From NCBI GenBank assembly GCA_033558025.1, contig JAUCEF010000007.1, forward strand, positions 2,170,001 to 2,234,000: a DNA stretch of 64,000 nucleotides. Direction: 5' to 3'. The DNA is from Phytophthora sp. 'mugwort' (Eukaryota; Oomycota; Peronosporomycetes; Peronosporales; Peronosporaceae). The translations under genes and the position numbers were made by a program. This document shows positions 1 through 10,659 of the stretch, one piece after another (the first letter of the stretch is position 1; each line of letters opens with the position of its first letter). The notes under the pieces were generated by a model that saw only the letters and a list, made by a program, of their open reading frames with translations, did not search any database and was not told the origin of the DNA.

Positions 1-229
1 GCCGATTCAACCCACTGTTGGTGAACCGACCAAGTTTTTCTGAATGCACAATACAGTACGTCGCTATTTCCTCAACGTTATAATTTGAGGCTCTTATTAA
101 ATTAATTTAATCGCCTGTGGCGAGTCAACACTGTCACGACTCCATTTGAACCTCAACGCTGACGACAGCAGCGCCGGGTTGGAGACCACTTCTCGATGAT
201 AAACTGGCCGAGTTCCTGGAGGTTGCAAT

Positions 230-550
230 CTATGATTGGTGGACGAACTGTCCGGGGACAAGTTTACAGACCGAGAGGCGTTCTTGATCCTGCCGACGCG
301 CGACTCGCAGTTCGTCAACGGGTTGCACTACGTTCGAGTGACAGGATTGGACGGGCTGCCCTCGTGCTGTGGTGTCAGGGTTAACGCCAACGCGTTCGTG
401 CTTCAACTTGAAGGAGTCAACACTGTGCGTTAGTCGTGCTCGATTCCCAGATTTCGGCGACAATGCTACTGCAACTGCGCGCCGCGGCCCTGCAAGAAGC
501 GCAAGTGCAAGGTCGTGGTCTGGGACCGCCGTCTAGTTTGGTGCTCGACG
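230..550 (+). pseudogene. GNAT acetyltransferase gene fragment
   Basis: This fragment is the diverged relative of the middle and C-terminal part of the intact GNAT gene at 9482-10591. Shared blocks include DREAF-ILPTRDS, an FxxGxHxxRV-like stretch and GVR/KxNxxAF, then after a stop and frameshift (about 430) a VVWDPP block matching VAMWDPP of the intact copy. The N-terminal acetyl-CoA-binding half is absent. It is broken by at least one stop and one frameshift, so it is a relic. It reads in the same direction as the GH81 gene that follows it; the intact GNAT gene and the second GH81 copy are also co-directional, but in the opposite order along their strand. Confidence 0.7.
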
Positions 551-1050
551 AAGTCTGGTGAGCGCGACTTTTCCCTGTCATGTTTTGCTATGGAAATGGC
601 CGCGCCTAAGTCGGCAGCTAACTTGATGATGCTTTTATGGGGTATGGGAAAAGGTGCAAGGTTAAAAACAATTGAAGAATATTTATAATTTTGGGTTTCG
701 GGTTCAGTGCTGCCATTTTTTTTACAATTCAAATTGCAGTGTTTTCAACAATATTAAACGAATCCTACCGTGCTATTAGTCCCCACTGCTGCAAAAATAC
801 AAATATGATAAGTAAAAGGTCGCTCACATGACCTAATTGCCTGTCAAGGTTTCTGGTGGTGGTCCCTGACTATAAGAGTTTTGTGTGTTTGACTATCGCA
901 ACCATTGCTCTACAACAGACTGTCGTTTTCAGCTGGTAATCAGGTTGAGCAAGTCAGCGCGTACCAGCTAGCTCAAAATCAGCTTCGTCTTGGCACGATC
1001 TCAGCTGGTCGAACAGTACTTCAGTTGCAAGATATCTCCCGGCTCCAAGC
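551..1050. other. Intergenic stretch, no gene seen
   Basis: Short AT-rich runs and no coding frame with family resemblance. It separates the GNAT relic from the inverted-repeat arm. Confidence 0.5.
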
Positions 1051-1171
1051 GATCGTCAAGCACTGGCGTATGTTGCTCGACGTTCGCTAGTTGTAGCTTG
1101 TTCCTGTGGCAGGCCATGGATATCTCCTATTGAGAGCACAAGTCATCGTCGTGCCGCCAAAGCACTTCAAA

Positions 1172-1187
1172 CCTCACTTGCCATTTG
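1172..1187 (+). promoter_or_regulatory. Oomycete Inr+FPR core promoter of GH81 copy 1
   Basis: The sequence CCTCACTTGCCATTTG fits the oomycete composite core promoter (initiator TCAYTYY directly followed by a CAWTTT-like flanking promoter region). The predicted start site is the A at 1176, giving a 66 nt leader before the ATG at 1242. The same element is kept in the other arm. Confidence 0.7.
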
Positions 1188-1241
1188 GACAACTCACCCG
1201 CACCCCAGACCATCAGCAACAAACTACGACTTGGGAAGAAC

Positions 1242-3614
1242 ATGAAGATCTCCGCTTCAGTGTTGATTGGGTTTGGTGCAGTTTTCCAGCATCTGCAGCA
1301 TGCTGAAGTTGCCGGCCAAGATCTCGACAAGAATGGCAGCTCAAGCTTTAGCCACGAATCCCCCGTCGTGGCGCCCACGTTTGTGCCCGTGACGAACGAC
1401 ACCGTCCCCGAAGCTGGGGATGTCGGTGTCTCCAACATCTCGGCATCCGAGCCTAACGTCGGTGATGATACCTCTTCCGGCTTCCGAGCTCTCGAACCGC
1501 CTAGCTACCTCCTCGAGCACACGGACGCCATGATGGGGTTGTGTCCGCCTCGGTTCCTTGACTCGTCGGTCATCAAGAACCGCGCCATCCCCACCAACAA
1601 CTGGTGGGGCAACATCATCGCGCACGACTCCAACGCCGCCATTCAACCCATTTGGTCCAACCCATACGCGCTGCAAATGGTCGCTGACAAGGCTCCCTTC
1701 GGCATGTCCGTCAGCTATCCGTATCGCAGCCGCTTCAGCGGTGGCAACTCTGGCAACAGCGGAGCCACCAAGTACTACGCGCACGGCATGGTCCGCGAGT
1801 TCCTCTTTTCGGCCGAGGAGATCGTGTCGCAGAAGCCCAACTTCCAAGTCGTCGACTGGGCCGACCAGGGGGTGACCGTCAAGTTTGCTGCCAGCTCGTC
1901 CAGTGGCACCATGGTGTCGGACCTGGTGTCTGGCATGGCGTACACCTCGATGAAGTACTTGGGTCTCACTCCGAGACTCGTGTCGACCGCAGCAATCTCG
2001 ACTATTAACGGTCAGCCTTTCGGTGGTCAAGTTCACGGCTCAAAGTTCGAGATCGTCTACAGTTCCGGGCAAAAGTGGGTTGTGTACGCGCTATCGAGCG
2101 ATGGTCGTAGTGACAAGGAGATCACGTTCATGGCTGACGGTACTTCCGTTCTCAAGAGCGCTGGCGTGTTCGATGGTATTCTGCGTGTTGCATTGGTGCT
2201 GGACGATTCGTGGATGACGACACTAGACCAGCACAAGTCCTGCATCGTTCAAGCCGCCACCTTCGACCTCCATGATGACAGCTCCTATGCGTTCAAGTGG
2301 AAGACGGCGGGTGACTGCTCCTGCGGCCTCCTGCACTATGCCATGAAGCACCACGCCGATACCATTGACACAAGCAGCGGAGCCCGCCAGGTGGACGGTA
2401 TGGTGGCCTACTCGACGACTCGTGGAGCGTACCAGGCCTTCACAACACCCGGAGGCTCAGCCGACCCCGTGTGGGAGATGAAGGAACCTCAGCCAGTGCC
2501 CGAAGACTTCTACCCGACTCGCAAAATCGCGTCGAACGTGGCACAGCAACAGCGCATCCTCGACCACCTGCGTGAAGACATCAACGCCGCATGGTCCATT
2601 CCGCTGGATGGCAGCTACTACTTCAATGGCAAGGCTGCGCAGAAGTACGCGTCGCTCTGTCTCATTGCGGACGACCCGATCATCGTCGGTGGCGACAAGA
2701 GTCTGCTCAACACGTGCCTGCATAAGCTTCGCGGCGTGATGGCGCCGTTCGTGACCAACTCGTGGGCCAACAAACTCCAGTACGACCAAATCTACGGCGG
2801 TATCGTCAGCTCGCAAGGATTCAAGACCAAGGACCTGAACGCAGACTTCGGCAACACCATGTACAACGACCACCACTTCCACTACGGCTACTGGGTGCAC
2901 ACGGCGGCCATCATCAACCGCCTCGACCCGAGCTGGAGTGATCTTCCTAAGCTCAACACCATGGTCAACCTGCTCGTGCGCGATGTCGCCAACTCAGATC
3001 CGGACGACAAGTTCTTCGCGCGGTTCCGCTCCTTCGACTGGTTCCGCGGCCACTCGTACTCGCACGGCGTGACCCCGTTCGCCGACGGCAAGGACCAGGA
3101 GAGCACATCCGAGGACGTCAACTTCGCCTTCGGTATGTACATGTACGGCAAGGCCACCAACAACGCCGCCATGGAAGCCGTCGGCAAGCTCATGACGCGC
3201 GTCAACGCACACGCCATCAAGACGTACTTCCTCATTGAGGACGCCAACCAGGTCCACCCGGCTAACTTCCGTCCCAACAAGGTCACGGGCATCTTCTTCG
3301 ACAACAAGGTGGACTACGCCACATGGTTCAGCGCCGAGAAGCACTGCATCCACGGCATCCAGATGATCCCCGTGTCGGCCGTGACCGAGTTCGTGCGCAC
3401 CAAGCAGTTCGTGAAGGAGGAGTGGGAGCAGGTGCTGGCCAAGGAAGCCATCGTCACGCGCGAGGACACGGGCAACACGTGGCTGTCACTGCTGTACGCG
3501 AACTTCGCCATGGTCGATAAGCAGCGCGCGCTGGGTGTGCTGCAGAAGGCCAAGATGGACGACGGCCTGTCTCGCTCCTGGGCGCTGTACATGGCCGCGA
3601 GTTTTGCCGAGTGA
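1242..3614 (+). CDS. Secreted GH81 endo-1,3-beta-glucanase (copy 1)
   Basis: A 790-residue intronless enzyme that should hydrolyse internal beta-1,3-glucan bonds, either in the oomycete's own wall (growth, branching) or in host callose. The ATG at 1242 is preferred to one 57 bases upstream because it opens directly into a signal peptide (MKISASVLIGFGAVFQ, then a polar stretch). A Ser/Thr/Val-rich linker covers roughly residues 30-85. GH81 hallmarks follow: PTNNWWGNI near residue 116, the catalytic-region block FGNTMYNDHHFHYGYW near 540, and GKDQESTSEDVNF near 618, which holds the acidic pair expected as catalytic base. Length is normal for the family. The convergent 3' neighbour is a broken unknown gene. 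The other copy (11442-13814) differs by only two residues after this start (plus one in the upstream leader), all near the N-terminus. Confidence 0.93.
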   Translation: MKISASVLIGFGAVFQHLQHAEVAGQDLDKNGSSSFSHESPVVAPTFVPVTNDTVPEAGDVGVSNISASEPNVGDDTSSGFRALEPPSYLLEHTDAMMGLCPPRFLDSSVIKNRAIPTNNWWGNIIAHDSNAAIQPIWSNPYALQMVADKAPFGMSVSYPYRSRFSGGNSGNSGATKYYAHGMVREFLFSAEEIVSQKPNFQVVDWADQGVTVKFAASSSSGTMVSDLVSGMAYTSMKYLGLTPRLVSTAAISTINGQPFGGQVHGSKFEIVYSSGQKWVVYALSSDGRSDKEITFMADGTSVLKSAGVFDGILRVALVLDDSWMTTLDQHKSCIVQAATFDLHDDSSYAFKWKTAGDCSCGLLHYAMKHHADTIDTSSGARQVDGMVAYSTTRGAYQAFTTPGGSADPVWEMKEPQPVPEDFYPTRKIASNVAQQQRILDHLREDINAAWSIPLDGSYYFNGKAAQKYASLCLIADDPIIVGGDKSLLNTCLHKLRGVMAPFVTNSWANKLQYDQIYGGIVSSQGFKTKDLNADFGNTMYNDHHFHYGYWVHTAAIINRLDPSWSDLPKLNTMVNLLVRDVANSDPDDKFFARFRSFDWFRGHSYSHGVTPFADGKDQESTSEDVNFAFGMYMYGKATNNAAMEAVGKLMTRVNAHAIKTYFLIEDANQVHPANFRPNKVTGIFFDNKVDYATWFSAEKHCIHGIQMIPVSAVTEFVRTKQFVKEEWEQVLAKEAIVTREDTGNTWLSLLYANFAMVDKQRALGVLQKAKMDDGLSRSWALYMAASFAE

Positions 3615-3865
3615 GCTGGAATCTGAAGGCACCTGCCGGCTGTGTCCATCGGAAAGACTTAGCAAAAGGTGCCAGCGTTCCGACAGCTTCGATCGCCAGA
3701 TGCAAATTCTATTTGTTTCCTGCCTGTAGTTGTGGTAGTTCCTAGATCGCAAACGCTTCCAAGTTATATCTCCAATACACCACATTAGACTTTGACCAGC
3801 CAGCTAACATAAGAAACGGGCACGGAACTTCTCTACACCTCCGACTTCCTTCGACTCTGTTCTCC

Positions 3866-4240
3866 TTACAGCGTGAGCACGTGGTCAATCTGTAGTCCAC
3901 CCAACTTTCTGCGTAACCCTGAGGCCCCGTTGAGTGTGTGCACGTAAATGGCCGCTCGATCCTGCCCTTGTTTGCAGTAGGTGATGACTCCTCCGCCACC
4001 TCCTCCAGCTCCAAACACCACAACTCTGACGCGGTCGACGCAACGGGGACTCTCCAAGTCGTGCAGGTCGACAGTGGGCACTTCGCCTTTTGTGTCCTTG
4101 CAAGTGTTTTCCGAACAAAGTCTCCAGTATCAATGGAAATCCCCACAGGCACTCCGTCGATCAAGAACGGATCCTGCTTCTTGTGCTTGATGATGTATTG
4201 ACCAGGACAGTTCCGGATTATCTTTCACGTTGCAAACCCC
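3866..4240 (-). pseudogene. Unknown gene, truncated left-arm copy
   Basis: The family is not recognised. The minus strand encodes a stretch containing GISIDTGDFVRK, then after a -1 shift within a CAAAAGG run the frame continues through VPTVDLHDLESPR, VRVVVFGAGGGGGGVITY and IYVHTLNGASGLRRKLGG to a stop at 3866. The right-arm copy (from 10820) carries the same shift, so the lesion predates the duplication, unless the shift is functional or reflects unrecognised splicing. The 5' part of the gene lies outside the duplicated arm, so this copy lacks its start. It is convergent with GH81. Confidence 0.6.
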
Positions 4241-4260
4241 CTGACACCATCACCACCCTC

Positions 4261-4566
4261 TATGAATTCACTAAAGGAATAATCTGTTTTCTGGACGAAT
4301 GGGAATGCATAATTGATGAGCCTATAAATATGATTTACTAGAGTAGTATTTTACTCACCCGACCTGTAACGGGGTTTCGTTGAGGAAATGATGATTCCTT
4401 TGCTTTCATAAATAACGTACCGAGTTACCTTTCTTATGACCTGTATTTATTATGCCGTACACGCGGATTCAGCCAATAGGCGGTCGAACGGGAAGGCTAG
4501 CCGTCCAACCTCAGTTATCACATACACCGCCTCGAACTGACTTCCCGCAGTGCATTTTGCGTTCGG
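4261..4566. other. Intergenic stretch, no gene seen
   Basis: AT-rich spacer between the IR1 arm and the transposase relic. Nothing recognisable. Confidence 0.4.
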
Positions 4567-6155
4567 ATGGCTCGGACGGAGCGGCGGCAGCCAAGAGGAC
4601 GACCCCGTCTGCCAGGAGGGCAAGGCCGTAAGATGAAAACCAACACGGTGACATCCTACCCTGCGTCTCACAACCTGGAAGTCCTTGATCATCTTAATGA
4701 GCACGATGACGTAGAGAAGACTGTCAATCACTTCTATCCAGATCACCACAGTGGCCGTACTCTAATTCTCATTTGGCGACGGGCTTGACAAAGTATTGAG
4801 GACTTGTGCTGTGAGCGCGGCGGCGCAAAAAAGAAAAAATCACGTAAGAAAGGTGAGGGTACAGTACTTCCAAAAAAGGAAGAGGCTGGTCTAGTTCGAT
4901 GGATAAATGACCTGCGGGAGGAAGGTGTGCCGGTGACACCGACATGTTGCGCCTCCAAACACTCGATGTTGCGGAAGCAGCTGGCATTTCACCGTTCAAG
5001 GCATCCTGGTGCTGGCAACACCTGTTTAAGAGTCAACATCGACTTTCTCTACGATGCAAAACGCGACAAGGCCAAATCCAACCATCGAATCTAGCACAAA
5101 GTGTCGAGGAGCTTGCTACGGAAGTCCAACAGAAATCGGTTGAAGTCGGAGCGACACGCATTTATAATGCAGATTAAACAGGTTTGGTTTACTTTAGATT
5201 TTATTTTGTCGTTGAAACTAACTCAATGCTTTCTAGCTGTGTTCTTTGATTATTTACCGAAGACAACACTAGCAAAGTTAGGAGCAAAACAGTGTGGGTG
5301 AAATGCGGCGGGAAGACTAAAGATCCAGCAAACGCTAATGCTGTTGGGCGACCCTACCGGAAAAAAAATCCGCCCTTTGTCGTGTTAAAGATGAAGCCCT
5401 TAAAGAATGAAGAGACACACAAAGATAATGAAGACCGGCGCCATGGCTTTAGCGTGTCAATGTGGACCAAGCACCCGTCGTGTTCAGAACGAAACAGGCA
5501 TACAAGTAAGAAAAAATGGTGCTGAAAATTACACTTAACATTACTCTTACTTTGTTGTTTTTGGTATTTAGGGTGGTGGATCGTCATTTGACCATCCGAT
5601 TTTTAAACATCAATTCAGTGGCCGACCTGACATGCCGGAGCCAATTCTTCTGCTACTCGACGATTTCTCTGGTCACTGGACCGAAGATGTCGTCGAGTAC
5701 GCAAAGAATTAAACGTGACATTGTTCAAGGTGTCACCAAACGCCACGTCGGTATGTCAACCTGCCGACGCGACCTGGAATGGCCCGCTAAAAGCGCGTCT
5801 AAGAAATATGTGGGTCCAGAATCTACGACAGCAGCTCCGAGCGCGGCAACCCGAAGTTGCATTTAAACTAAAAACTCCTGATCGCTCCGAATTATGCAGC
5901 TGGATCCACACCACGTGAGCAGATGTGGCAGAGTTTACAATAGTGGCGGGCTTCACAAAATACAGTCTTATTGAGCGTAGAGATGAAAACGAACGCGAAC
6001 AAGTACCGACGTCTGATACCCCGGACGACGCCGACGATGTTGTGAATGAAGTACTCCGTGCCGGAAGGATCGACAAAGAAGTAGGGGCTTTTAGATTAGA
6101 CGACGATTTTGACGACATGTTTCGGACAGTTGCAGAGCTTGATGCGCATCAATAG
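4567..6155 (+). pseudogene. Decayed pogo-superfamily (DDE_1) transposase
   Basis: Pieces in three frames line up to one transposase of about 500 residues. A basic N-terminus (MARTERRQPRGRPRLPGG) leads to a CENP-B-like helix-turn-helix region (LVRWINDLREEGVPVTPTML, 4890-5080). The catalytic core follows: WVKCGGKTKDPANA and PPFVVLK (5290-5400), RRHGFSVSMW (5440), LLLLDDFSGHWTEDV (about 5650-5700), then NATSVCQPADATWN and PLKARLRNMW (5730-5830), typical of pogo/Tigger DDE domains. An acidic tail (SDTPDDADDVVNEVL) ends at 6155. At least four frameshifts or stops interrupt it. No terminal repeats were found. Confidence 0.8.
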
Positions 6156-6709
6156 ACTTTTGCTAGTATCAGATGGTCTATCGTTAGGCATGCTCCCAGT
6201 GGGTGTTTTCGAAGCTGTATTGTAACAGCGGTACGGCAGGACGTACAGTACCACAAGGACTCATAGAACCACAAGGATGTGCCTGGCTGTCGTTGACCAT
6301 TTTAGGTAGACGGGACAATAGGTATCTGGTCTCTATACGTACTTTTACTGTGTGTGATAAGAAAGGTTATTCGGTAAAGGGTTTCACGGCAAATCATCGG
6401 TGTCTGACCCATACGTTTTATCGGAATGGGTTTAAATTCTGCGCTGGCCTTAGCTGAGTTTCATTATTCAAAGCCGTGCCATCGATATCTTACGGTAAAT
6501 CGTCAGCAATCGCCGCTGCCGATATAATAGCGGCCAATTGGCCAAATTGACCCAGAACCCACGCATTCCCACCTTAAAGAAAGCGCATGATTGATGACAA
6601 TGCGCAGTTGTGAACGCTCCGCGATTGATGTGGAGGCGATACGGGACGCCTGCGTATGCAAGCACACGCGGACGAAGTATAAGAGCAGTCATAAAAAAAA
6701 CACGGGATT
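6156..6709. other. Probable element remnant, unassigned
   Basis: An 84-codon open frame at 6203-6457 shows no family resemblance. The rest is broken in all frames. It may be flanking sequence of the pogo or Crypton relics. Confidence 0.3.
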
Positions 6710-8558
6710 AAAAGTGGATTGTGGAGGAACTCGCTAAGAAATGACGACAACACGGCCAGATTTCTTGACGATAATGATGACCTTGTGTTATTGGAGTTCA
6801 CGCCACTTTTGTCCGAGAAGTTCCTTACAAAAGCAGCTATGTCAAGACCGCTACTTTAAGTGGTTATCGGAGTGCTATTAAGAACCTTTAACGTGTAAAA
6901 CGTATCGCGCTTCCACAGAGTATGGAGATGCATGAAGCAACTTTTTTCCGGTATGAAGCGGTTTGAGGCTGAAAATGACCAGACAAGAACTCCTAAGACT
7001 CCAGGAAAACAGCCGTTGACATATGCTCTATACAACACGTTGTGTACACGGCGAAAGATGTGGAGTCATATTTGTAAAGACAAGAACTAATCAAGTAGGC
7101 TCTGGGCCACGCGATCCCGTCATTTGTACGCCAACCCGTTAAGGCGTCGACGTGCTGGGCGACTGCTATGGCCATCTATCTTGCGTGCCACCCTAGATTG
7201 GAACCGGGCGTGCTTTTCCAGGTTCTAATCAAAAGTTACGGGTTGGCAAGGCTGTAACTGAGCTATTGAAGAGCGAAGGTTCTGCCAAAGCTTACGGTGC
7301 ACACTCAGTACGAAAAGAGGTGGCAACATTTGCGTGTGGAGGAAGTACCGGAGGCCCATTTATTGTAAGTGTTTGTCTTCGATCTGGCTGAGCCTTGGTG
7401 GAGTGCGCGGCCGTTATTTCCGCTATGAAGGTGCTGGCGATCAGGCTTTGGGCCGAGTCGTTGCTGGTCTTCTTGTGAATAATGCGAATTTTGCTAGGTT
7501 GCCACCTCACTTTCGAGATACTGCGAGCGAATTCGTGAATTGTGTGAAGACAATGTTTTCCAGTCTGAGTGACGAAACGAATCTGATTGATGTTCTTCGG
7601 TTATGCCTAGCAAGTCTCGTTTATCATGCTGAATTTTTACAGACACACCTACCAATCGATCATGCCGTACGCTCAACACATATACTAACGAATCCGGTCG
7701 TGTTTCAAAAGCCACAAGAGCAACTAGAAGCGACGACTCAATGTGGATGCAGCCCACAGGCATTCCTCCGTACATAGAATTGTATAAAAAGCTTGATAAG
7801 CAGCAGTAGTCGATCGATGCGCTACCCGCTCAGCTGGAGGAACGGATAGAGCAAATTTTGGAAAAGAAAGATGTTGCTGCTGGAAATATCACTCGAGGTA
7901 TATTGCGCGATGAAATTAATGGATTGCTTAGCGAGGTGGGCCTCCGTCGCGATACCTCAGCAAGTGCTGCCACTGCAATTCCCGCTACACCGACAAGCTC
8001 GTATCATACATGGGGCGGAAAGTTTCATGGGTTGCCCAGAGATTTTAAATTTCCGAGTATTGATCCGCTAGGTGCATGGATGCTTTGGTGGTTTGGCAAT
8101 CCGAAACTCAACTATCCGGCATACAAGGGGATTCCTTCTGACGATTTAGATACACCATAAAAAGGCAACCTTATCAGAGTGGCCGATTATGATGCGGCAC
8201 ATTATCAATGGGATTGAAGCAAAGCTAAGCAGTCCGATGCCACCAATCACCGATGAGCCGCACGCTATTAAGTTGTTTAATATCGGGTACAGCGCACTTC
8301 GACTACGGCCGAGAAGACGAAAGCGAAGATCAGGTCAGCATAAGCTAACCACTGTTCTAAGACTTGTTCGCCAAGCGGGTCACGAGCAGCTTCCGGATAG
8401 TCGGAGTATCCATTTATCTCTGGCATCTGAAGAAAGAAGACTACGACAGCGACCCAATAACCTCATCCCATGCGGCCGACGCGATGATGCAATTACTTAA
8501 CCAGCCTCGAAAGCGTCAGAAGCCTACAGGTGATAGTGTAGATGTAGATGCATCCTAA
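6710..8558 (+). pseudogene. Decayed Crypton-type tyrosine recombinase element
   Basis: Fragments in several frames follow the order of oomycete Crypton proteins. LFPGS-like and VGKAVTELLKSEG are followed by GAHSVRKEVATFACGGSTGG (about 7300-7365), which carries the HxxR of tyrosine recombinases. Next come CLRSGW and LGGVRGRYFRYEGAGDQ with the candidate catalytic tyrosine (7380-7445), then GRVVAGLLVNNANFARLPPHF. A C-terminal region with WGGKFHGLPRDFKFPSIDPL, GAWMLWWFGNP and YPAYKGI (8010-8150) resembles the GCR1_C-like DNA-binding domain of Cryptons. A basic and acidic tail ends at 8558. The recombinase moves by circular intermediates and leaves no inverted repeats, consistent with none being seen. 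Many stops show it is dead. Confidence 0.68.
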
Positions 8559-8807
8559 CCGTAACATAGCTCGCGCTCATTAAGGGAATCGCAGTTGGCT
8601 TTGACGCCGTCGTCGCAGTTAGGCTGCGTGAAGTTAGCAGCATGGTAATTTCAACCAATCATATTGCGTTGGTAATCGTCGAAGAATCCTCTTACGTTTT
8701 CTCAAGTCAATTGACGGAATTCTGGCATTTATGAAGCCTCCTTATCTGGAATATAATGATAGAGATTCTCTAAAGCCATCCCATAATTTGTTTCATGATC
8801 AAACCAA

Positions 8808-9010
8808 TGGAGCCATGCTTTTCGCGTAGGCAAAAGTAGTATCATGTGAAAAGTTATTACTATTTCTGTTCACGGCAAAGAGTACTTTTGCGCACGGGAA
8901 TGATAATAATTTCACTCTATGATGCTTTCTGTTCACGGTACACAAGCAAGACAATTGAAAGCAGAGCACTTTTGCGTATGGAAATAATAATAATTTCCCT
9001 CTAATATGTG
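8808..9010. repeat. Degenerate tandem repeat, AT-rich
   Basis: Units containing CTTTTGCGYAYGG, AATRATAATAATTTC and TTTCTGTTCACGG recur imperfectly two to three times. The surrounding 8560-9480 shows no coding frame. Confidence 0.5.
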
Positions 9011-9481
9011 TACATAAATTATGCTTCCCCATGCGTCCAGAAATTCAACTAGGTACAGTAGTGAACTAATGCATAATTTCGTGTAATTCTGAAATAATTT
9101 CTGAAATAGTGTTATTAACAATGCTATTGTTGGAGTATAAATATGCACTTAGCGCACTACTCAAGCGGAACTTCTCCGAATGAGGGAGGCGTCGAGGAAT
9201 GCGATTAATGATGCGGATTTGGTTAAGTCCGATCATGTTGACGTGGTCAAAGCTTTAGTAGAACTCAGCACCTTTAAAGCAGACTCGAACAGTGCTCGTG
9301 GCGAGTAAGTGAATGCAATAGGGGCATACATACACCATAACGTTGAGGAAATGGTGACGGAATTCTGGCTGAACAAAGCCACAGCTTGCGTCTACAAGCA
9401 TTACTCTTCAGCTGCCTCATTCAACGTAAAGTACCGCGGAAAGTTGCTACCACAAACGGTATCCAGGCTGTGCCACTTCTT
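9011..9481. other. Intergenic stretch downstream of GNAT gene
   Basis: No recognised gene. It contains the 3' flank of the GNAT gene. Confidence 0.4.
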
Positions 9482-10591
9482 CTAGACCCAGGCGTATTTC
9501 TCATTCGCCAACCATTGAGGCAAACGTGTCGCGGTGAAATGAGCATCGTCTCCCCGATGAAACACCATGGCGCTCGATAACGAGTCCTCGCGCTCGACAA
9601 ACTGAATCTCAAGAGAGCGGAGAACTTCAGATTCACGTAAGGCCGAGGGCGGGTCCCACATCGCAACCTTCTTCAGCTTAAACTTGCGAGCCTCCTCCAA
9701 CGCTTCATTCAGCAGCAGACATGTAGTCTCAGCAGCGTCCTCGCCACCCACCGGGAGCCGAGCACGAACTACATACAGCGTCGACTCCTTCAAGTTGTGA
9801 CACCACAGGATGAAGGCATCTTCATTGATTTTCACGCCGCAGCGAGTTGGAAGCTCTTCATACCCTCGAACTCGAGCAAAGTGCACGCCAATGCAGAACT
9901 GCCACTCGATGGAATCACGTGTCGGCAAGATCACGAACGCCTCTCGGTCTTCGAATTCATTGCTCGACAGCTCCTCCACCAGTCGGGTGTTATCAGCTTG
10001 AAGAAACGTGTCCAGCTTCTCATCCAGAGTCAACGACACGAGCTTTGCACCGCTGACGAGGTCAACCTCGGTATTCTTCGGGTGGGCTGCATCCAACGTC
10101 GCCATCTTGGACGGATGCAGCTTCCATCCAAGATTGTCATAATACGTCGGCCCAATGTCCGAGTACAGCACAGACACGAGCGCCCCAGGAAGCTCTCCTA
10201 AGTGTCGGGCCACGTGTGTCATAAAAAACTTTGCGAGTCCTCGCTTGCGGTGCTGTGGCAGTGTGAACACTGACCCGATATGGTACGAATAGCCCCGTTC
10301 CACCCCGCCGGAGCCATGATGCACAATGCAGTCGAAGCGGTGACTCTCACAGTGACAATACAGCACAGTCTCACCCGCCACAAGGTTCGAGTCCCCATTG
10401 CCTCCTTCGTCCTCCACCAGTGCCCAGAAGATGGACCCTCGCTGAGAAAATGGAGACGCGCGTTGCAGTTCCTCTTTGAGTTGGTATTGCGGCAAGTCCA
10501 ACGTCGGAGCCCCCCACTCGTCGAAGTCGTCTATTTTGCACTGAATCTTGAGCGCCTCCTGAGTCAACTGCACCACTCGGAACATGGACAT
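9482..10591 (-). CDS. GNAT N-acetyltransferase, LYC1-like
   Basis: A 369-residue single-exon protein. The acetyl-CoA pyrophosphate-binding motif is visible around residue 108 in SVFTLPQHRKRGLAKFFMTH (Q-x-x-x-x-G-x-A), and a conserved VLYSDIGPTYYDNLGW block follows near 143. That block and the long C-terminal extension resemble fungal LYC1-type lysine acetyltransferases, so lysine or a related amine is a plausible acceptor, but specificity is inferred only. The N-terminus (MSMFRVVQLTQEAL) has no signal peptide, so the protein is probably cytosolic. The gene is intact and lies just outside the right IR1 arm. A broken relative is at 230-550. Confidence 0.8.
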   Translation of the reverse strand: MSMFRVVQLTQEALKIQCKIDDFDEWGAPTLDLPQYQLKEELQRASPFSQRGSIFWALVEDEGGNGDSNLVAGETVLYCHCESHRFDCIVHHGSGGVERGYSYHIGSVFTLPQHRKRGLAKFFMTHVARHLGELPGALVSVLYSDIGPTYYDNLGWKLHPSKMATLDAAHPKNTEVDLVSGAKLVSLTLDEKLDTFLQADNTRLVEELSSNEFEDREAFVILPTRDSIEWQFCIGVHFARVRGYEELPTRCGVKINEDAFILWCHNLKESTLYVVRARLPVGGEDAAETTCLLLNEALEEARKFKLKKVAMWDPPSALRESEVLRSLEIQFVEREDSLSSAMVFHRGDDAHFTATRLPQWLANEKYAWV

Positions 10592-10659
10592 GATGTGCTG
10601 GAAGAATGAGGAGAGTCGTCCTCGAATAAGTACGATAATAATCCAGCTTGAAGAGCAAA

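Larger units (their letters stand above)
1051..4260. repeat. Left arm of 3.2 kb inverted duplication (IR1)
   Basis: The reverse complement of this block recurs at about 10800-14005, with about 6.5 kb between the arms. Positions pair at a constant sum of 15056 (for example 1051 with 14005 and 1242 with 13814), so indels are very few across the GH81 gene. The outer end (1051-1330) and the inner end (about 3990-4260) carry substitutions and small indels, while the GH81 body appears identical in all reading frames. Homology stops just upstream of 1051 and just after about 4260. Confidence 0.93.

Noticed and set aside
1341..2036. 231-codon minus-strand open frame inside GH81 (mirrored at 13020-13715)
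   Set aside because: Antisense shadow created by GC-rich third positions of GH81; no family resemblance.
9482..10591. RXLR or Crinkler effector genes
   Set aside because: No frame in the window shows a signal peptide followed by RXLR-EER or LFLAK; the GNAT protein has no signal peptide.
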